A DNA stretch of 64,000 bases from Streptomyces sp. CB02400 (lineage in GTDB: Bacteria > Actinomycetota > Actinomycetes > Streptomycetales > Streptomycetaceae), in the NCBI RefSeq assembly GCF_001905725.1, contig NZ_LIWB01000004.1, positions 62,001 to 126,000 of the forward strand. Direction: 5' to 3'. The position numbers were made by a program, and so were the translations under genes. The notes under the pieces were generated by a model, which saw only the letters and a program-made list of their open reading frames with translations, was not told the DNA's origin and ran no database searches. Of this stretch, positions 59,086 to 64,000 are shown piece by piece (within the stretch, counting starts at the first letter, position 1; every line of letters begins with the position of its first letter).

Positions 59086-59357
59086 CGCTGCCTCCCGCTC
59101 ATCGGTCGCATCGGCCGCACCCGTCGGGCGAAGCCCGGTCCCCCACCCTCATGCCCAAATTCTGACCGGCTTGCCCGACTTCGGCCACCACGGACCCCGG
59201 CTTGTGGACAACCCTGCGGAACGACTCACCGAAACTCAGCCGACCAATCCCATATATCGGTCATATTTACTCCTAGTCTGACATTGCGCTCGCCTGTCCA
59301 GTCCACAGGGCTTGCGCACCTGTCGCACTCCGGTTATTGGGAAGGACGGCCCACGCC

Positions 59358-60566
59358 ATGCCCGCAGATCTCGCCGTCATCGGACTCGGCCCGTACGGCC
59401 TGCCCCTGGCCCAGGCCGCCGTCGCCGCCGGCATCTCCACCATCGGTTACCGGACCGGCCCCGAGCCGGGCTCCCTCAGCGCCGCCGAACAGCGACGCAT
59501 GCTCGCGCAGGGCTTCCGCACGACCGCCAACGCCGCCGAGCTCGGCCGGGTGCGCACCGCCGTCATCTGCTCACCTACTCCGCGTGGTGCGGACGGCGGG
59601 CTGGATCTGGGCCAGGTGGAGACGGCCGCCCGCACCCTCGCCGCGCGGCTGCGCCCGCACACCACGGTGATCCTCGAGTCCCCGGTACCCCCCGGGACGA
59701 CGGAGGGGCCCCTGCTGCGCCTGCTCGAATCGGGTTCGGGCCTGCGCGCGGGGCACGATTTCCACCTCGCCTACTCCCCGAGCCGGGTCGACCCCGGCAA
59801 CCGCGACCACACCCCCGCTAACACCCCGAAGGTCATCGGCGGCCTCACTTCCGCCTGCACGGAGTCGGCCGCCGCCTTCTACGGACGCATCACCGACAAG
59901 GTGGTACGCGCGCGTGGCCTGCGCGAGGCGGAGACCGTACAGCTCCTGGAGACCAACTTCCGGCACGTCAACATCGCCCTCGTCAACGAGATGGCCGCCC
60001 TCTGTCATGACCTGGGCATCGACCTGTGGGACGTCCTCAGATGCGCGGAGACCAAGCCCTTCGGCTTCCAGGCGTTCCGCCCCGGCCCCGGCGTCGGCGG
60101 CCACGCCGTCCCCCAGGACCTGACCGCCCACGCGGGCCGCACCCTGCGCATGGCGGAACTGGCCGGGGAGGTCAACGGCCGTATGCCGCGCTACGTCGTG
60201 CAGCGCGCCGCCGCGCTCCTCAACGAGCACGGCAAGTCCGCGCGCGGCGCGCGCGTGCTGCTTCTCGGCGTCACCTACAAGCCCGATCTCGCCGACCAGC
60301 AGGGCTCCCCGGCCCAGGAGATCGCGGCCCGGCTGATGGAGCTGGGCGCCTCCGTCAGCTACCACGACCCGCACGTACCGTCCTGGAACGTCCTCGACCA
60401 CCCCGTCCCCCGCGCGGACTCCCTCTACGAGGCCGCCGCCGACGCCGACCTGACGATCCTCCTCCAGCAGCACCGCACGTACGACCTCCAGGGCCTGTCG
60501 GTGAAGGCCCAGCTGATGCTGGACACGCGGGGGGCTACGCCTACGGGGGCGGCGCACCGGTTGTGA
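59358..60566 (+). CDS. Nucleotide-sugar dehydrogenase homologue lacking the catalytic Cys
   Basis: The 402-aa protein belongs to the UDP-glucose/UDP-ManNAc dehydrogenase family. It has the NAD motif IGLGPYGLPLAQA, the LLETNFRHVNIALVNE helix with TKPFGFQAF, and the C-terminal LLGVTYKPDLADQQGSPAQEI part with the family's conserved Lys. In the family the motif GPGVGGHCxPxDP carries the thiol nucleophile. Here it reads GPGVGGHAVPQDLTAHA (codon GCC at about 60103-60105), so the usual four-electron oxidation should fail. The protein might reduce or bind a sugar nucleotide, or be a regulatory relic. ATG 59358 has GGAAGGA upstream, and an AT-rich stretch at about 59248-59285 is a likely promoter. Confidence 0.88.
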   Translation: MPADLAVIGLGPYGLPLAQAAVAAGISTIGYRTGPEPGSLSAAEQRRMLAQGFRTTANAAELGRVRTAVICSPTPRGADGGLDLGQVETAARTLAARLRPHTTVILESPVPPGTTEGPLLRLLESGSGLRAGHDFHLAYSPSRVDPGNRDHTPANTPKVIGGLTSACTESAAAFYGRITDKVVRARGLREAETVQLLETNFRHVNIALVNEMAALCHDLGIDLWDVLRCAETKPFGFQAFRPGPGVGGHAVPQDLTAHAGRTLRMAELAGEVNGRMPRYVVQRAAALLNEHGKSARGARVLLLGVTYKPDLADQQGSPAQEIAARLMELGASVSYHDPHVPSWNVLDHPVPRADSLYEAAADADLTILLQQHRTYDLQGLSVKAQLMLDTRGATPTGAAHRL

Positions 60567-61094
60567 GGGGGCGCCGGGTGGCCGGCGGGTTGGTAATGCC
60601 TACCAGGGAGTGCGCGGAGGACGAGTTGACTCGATCGAGTGAAGGCGTACCCGCGGGCTTGCGGTGCACTGGGCCGACCGGGCTAGCGTGATCGTGCGAT
60701 CTGGGCGCTGGTACGGCGCCGGGCGTGCGGGGCCCCCGCTCCACCAGAGTGATGGTTCGGGGCCTCCTCGTCGCCTCCGACCGTACGTGCGTAGCAGGTC
60801 GCGCAGGGAACTGGCCTCCTGGGACCGGACCACGCACACGATGCGTGTCGCCGCCCTGGGGTTGAGTATGCCGGGGACCAGTGCGCTCAAGATCGTTCGG
60901 GGCGTGCGGCTGGATGGGCTCACTCCTGCTCAGTTCGAAGGAACGGTGGCCGCTCACTTCCCGCAGAGCCACACGACACGCCTCCTCCGGAACTTCACCA
61001 TCCGCAGATGGATCCGGTCCCAGGTGGTGGGCCTTGCGGAGACGGCCCATAGCGCGCCCTCGGATATGGGGCGCCTCGTCCGCGCACGCGGACA
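60567..61094. other. Long region without a supported gene
   Basis: About 530 bases lie between the dehydrogenase homologue and the terminator near guaB3. Open frames exist on both strands (for example 60664-61221 plus, 60600-60923 minus), but none has a family signature and the plus one runs through the terminator into guaB3. Base composition is slightly less G/C-rich than the neighbours. The region could be a decayed gene or leader sequence. I see no inverted repeats of insertion-sequence type. Confidence 0.4.
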
Positions 61095-61140
61095 CGCGAA
61101 AGGGGCCGATCACCCCACCCAGGTGATCGGCCCCTTCGCG
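61095..61140. terminator. 19-bp hairpin after guaB3
   Basis: CGCGAAAGGGGCCGATCACC pairs with GGTGATCGGCCCCTTCGCG with one bulged A and a 7-base loop. It starts 14 bases after the guaB3 stop. Confidence 0.8.
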
Positions 61141-61154
61141 CGCCGTGAGAAGGA

Positions 61155-62279
61155 CTACCGCCGGTGCTGCGAGTCCGCCACCGTCACCTCGACGCGCTGG
61201 AACTCCTTCAGCTCGCTGTAGCCGGTCGTGGCCATCGCGCGGCGCAGGGCGCCGAAGAGGTTCATCGAGCCGTCGGGGGTGTGGGACGGGCCGGTGAGGA
61301 TCTCCTCCAGCGTGCCGACCGTGCCGAGGTCGACCTTCTGGCCGCGCGGCAGCTCCTCGTTGACGGCCTCCATGCCCCAGTGGTTGCCCTTGCCCGGGCC
61401 GTCCGTCGCGCGGGCCAGCGGGGAGCCCATCATCACGGAGTCGGCGCCGCAGGCGATCGCCTTGGGCAGGTCGCCGGACCAGCCGACACCGCCGTCCGCG
61501 ATGACGTGCACGTACCGGCCGCCGGACTCGTCCATGTAGTCGCGGCGGGCGGCGGCCACGTCGGCGACCGCGGTGGCCATGGGCACCTGGATGCCGAGCA
61601 CGTTGCGCGTGGTGTGCGCGGCGCCGCCGCCGAAGCCGACGAGGACGCCCGCCGCGCCGGTGCGCATCAGGTGCAGGGCGGCCGTGTACGTGGCGCAGCC
61701 GCCGACGATCACCGGGACGTCGAGCTCGTAGATGAACTGCTTCAGGTTCAGCGGCTCGTGCGCGCCGGAGACGTGCTCCGCCGACACCGTCGTACCGCGG
61801 ATGACGAAGATGTCCACGCCCGCGTCGACGACGGCCTTGGAGAACTGGGCGGTGCGCTGCGGGGAGAGCGCGGCGGCGGTGACGACGCCCGAGTCGCGCA
61901 CCTCCTTGATGCGCTGCCCGATCAGCTCCTCCTTGATGGGGGCGGCGTAGATCTCCTGGAGGCGGCGGGTGGCCGTCTCGGCGGGCAGGCCGACGATCTC
62001 GTCCAGCAGGGACTGCGGGTCCTCGTAGCGGGTCCACAGGCCCTCGAGGTTCAGCACGCCGAGGCCGCCGAGCTCGCCGATGCGGATCGCGGTGGCCGGC
62101 GAGACGACCGAGTCCATGGGAGCGGCCAGGAACGGCAGCTCGAAGCGGTAGGCGTCGATCTGCCAGGCGATCGAGACCTCCTTCGGGTCCCGCGTACGGC
62201 GGCTGGGGACGACGGCGATGTCGTCGAAGGCGTACGCCCGGCGGCCGCGCTTGCCGCGCCCGATCTCGATCTCAGTCAC
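61155..62279 (-). CDS. guaB3: GuaB3: IMP dehydrogenase-related protein without the catalytic Cys loop
   Basis: This 374-aa paralogue of IMP dehydrogenase belongs to the GuaB3 family. It lacks the CBS domains. The barrel is recognisable: FDDIAVVPSRRTRDP at the start, FLAAPMDSVVSPATA, VIVGGCATYTAALHLMRTGAAGVLVGFGGG, HVIADGGVGWSGDLPKAIACGADSVMMGSPLA and GGxRRxMA-like LFGALRRAMATTGYSELKEFQ. Where IMP dehydrogenase has SICTTR, this protein has AAHTTR, so the thioimidate-forming Cys is absent. Some GuaB3 proteins are reported to act as GMP reductases; the role in actinobacteria is unclear. GTG 62279. It lies downstream of guaB with a hairpin between, so it is probably transcribed separately. Confidence 0.92.
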   Translation of the reverse strand: MTEIEIGRGKRGRRAYAFDDIAVVPSRRTRDPKEVSIAWQIDAYRFELPFLAAPMDSVVSPATAIRIGELGGLGVLNLEGLWTRYEDPQSLLDEIVGLPAETATRRLQEIYAAPIKEELIGQRIKEVRDSGVVTAAALSPQRTAQFSKAVVDAGVDIFVIRGTTVSAEHVSGAHEPLNLKQFIYELDVPVIVGGCATYTAALHLMRTGAAGVLVGFGGGAAHTTRNVLGIQVPMATAVADVAAARRDYMDESGGRYVHVIADGGVGWSGDLPKAIACGADSVMMGSPLARATDGPGKGNHWGMEAVNEELPRGQKVDLGTVGTLEEILTGPSHTPDGSMNLFGALRRAMATTGYSELKEFQRVEVTVADSQHRR

Positions 62280-62362
62280 GTCTGTGGCCTTTCCCTGATG
62301 CGTTGCAGCGCCTTCCAGTATCCCCGACGGCCGCGGCGCCCACCGCCCCGGACGTACGGCGA

Positions 62363-62391
62363 GGGCGGCCCCGGATGTTCCGGGACCGCCC
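62363..62391. terminator. Hairpin after guaB
   Basis: GGGCGG-C-CCCGG pairs with CCGGG-A-CCGCCC (one mismatch, 5-base loop) 16 bases downstream of the guaB stop. Confidence 0.65.
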
Positions 62392-62406
62392 TGGAAGGCC
62401 TTCTGT

Positions 62407-63954
<1,548 letters not shown>

Positions 63955-64000
63955 CTAACGGGAAGCGCGGGTGTCTCATTCCACGGTTTCGCACGGCTCC

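Noticed and set aside
60600..60923. A 107-codon minus-strand frame
   Set aside because: No ribosome binding site or family signature. The composition is ambiguous, so it is left as part of an unexplained region.
60664..61221. A 185-codon plus-strand frame before guaB3
   Set aside because: It runs through a 19-bp terminator hairpin and into the end of guaB3 on the opposite strand, with no recognisable domain.

Overview
The window is a piece of a Streptomyces chromosome. GC content is very high, third codon positions are nearly all G or C, GTG and TTG starts are common, and stop/start overlaps of the ATGA/GTGA type are frequent. Gene content and order match, from memory, the conserved core region SCO4770 to about SCO4814 of S. 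coelicolor, read in reverse. It looks like core chromosome: no integrase, transposase, phage gene, CRISPR array, tRNA or rRNA was seen.

Layout, left to right. 0-3 kb: a partial helix-turn-helix/DUF5753 regulator facing a small protein and an RsbW-like ATPase, then two small secreted proteins (a peptidoglycan-binding-like one and an ALF-repeat one). 2.9-8.2 kb: purH-purN, a two-helix membrane protein and a DUF6350 membrane protein with a minisatellite tail. 8.3-11.7 kb: an XRE/ECF-sigma/transmembrane fusion and sucCD. 12.2-21.3 kb: a proline-rich exported protein, then a MoxR/DUF5682/vWA operon that diverges from SWIM and DUF5691 genes. 21.5-31.2 kb: an icmB-like B12 subunit, a lipase-like hydrolase, an M23 peptidase, pcrA, and two NlpC/P60 hydrolases, the first behind a ydaO-type c-di-AMP riboswitch. 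31.2-37.2 kb: a PspC-containing two-component system facing a PspC/LiaF-like protein, a DoxX protein, a repeat-rich intergenic region and a large membrane protein. 37.3-42.5 kb: a class II aldolase, a PNPOx-fold protein, guaA, and a chorismate mutase preceded by what looks like a complete Phe/Tyr attenuator. 42.8-46.3 kb: a GMC oxidoreductase and a semialdehyde dehydrogenase. 46.4-56.1 kb: five consecutive Ser/Thr kinase-like membrane proteins, one of them a clear pseudokinase. 56.2-64 kb: a serine hydrolase, glpD, a nucleotide-sugar dehydrogenase homologue lacking its catalytic cysteine, guaB3 and guaB.

How the genes fit together. Purine nucleotide synthesis is represented by purN/purH (to IMP), guaB (IMP to XMP), guaA (XMP to GMP) and the paralogue guaB3. 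Cell-wall remodelling and envelope sensing form a second theme: M23, two NlpC/P60 enzymes, a DD-peptidase-like hydrolase, PspC/LiaF-like proteins and the kinase cluster. Central metabolism contributes sucCD, glpD and icmB. The least understood parts are the MoxR/DUF5682/vWA/SWIM/DUF5691 locus, the chorismate mutase leader, the pseudokinase and the cysteine-less sugar dehydrogenase. Function calls rest on motifs read by eye; no database search was run.
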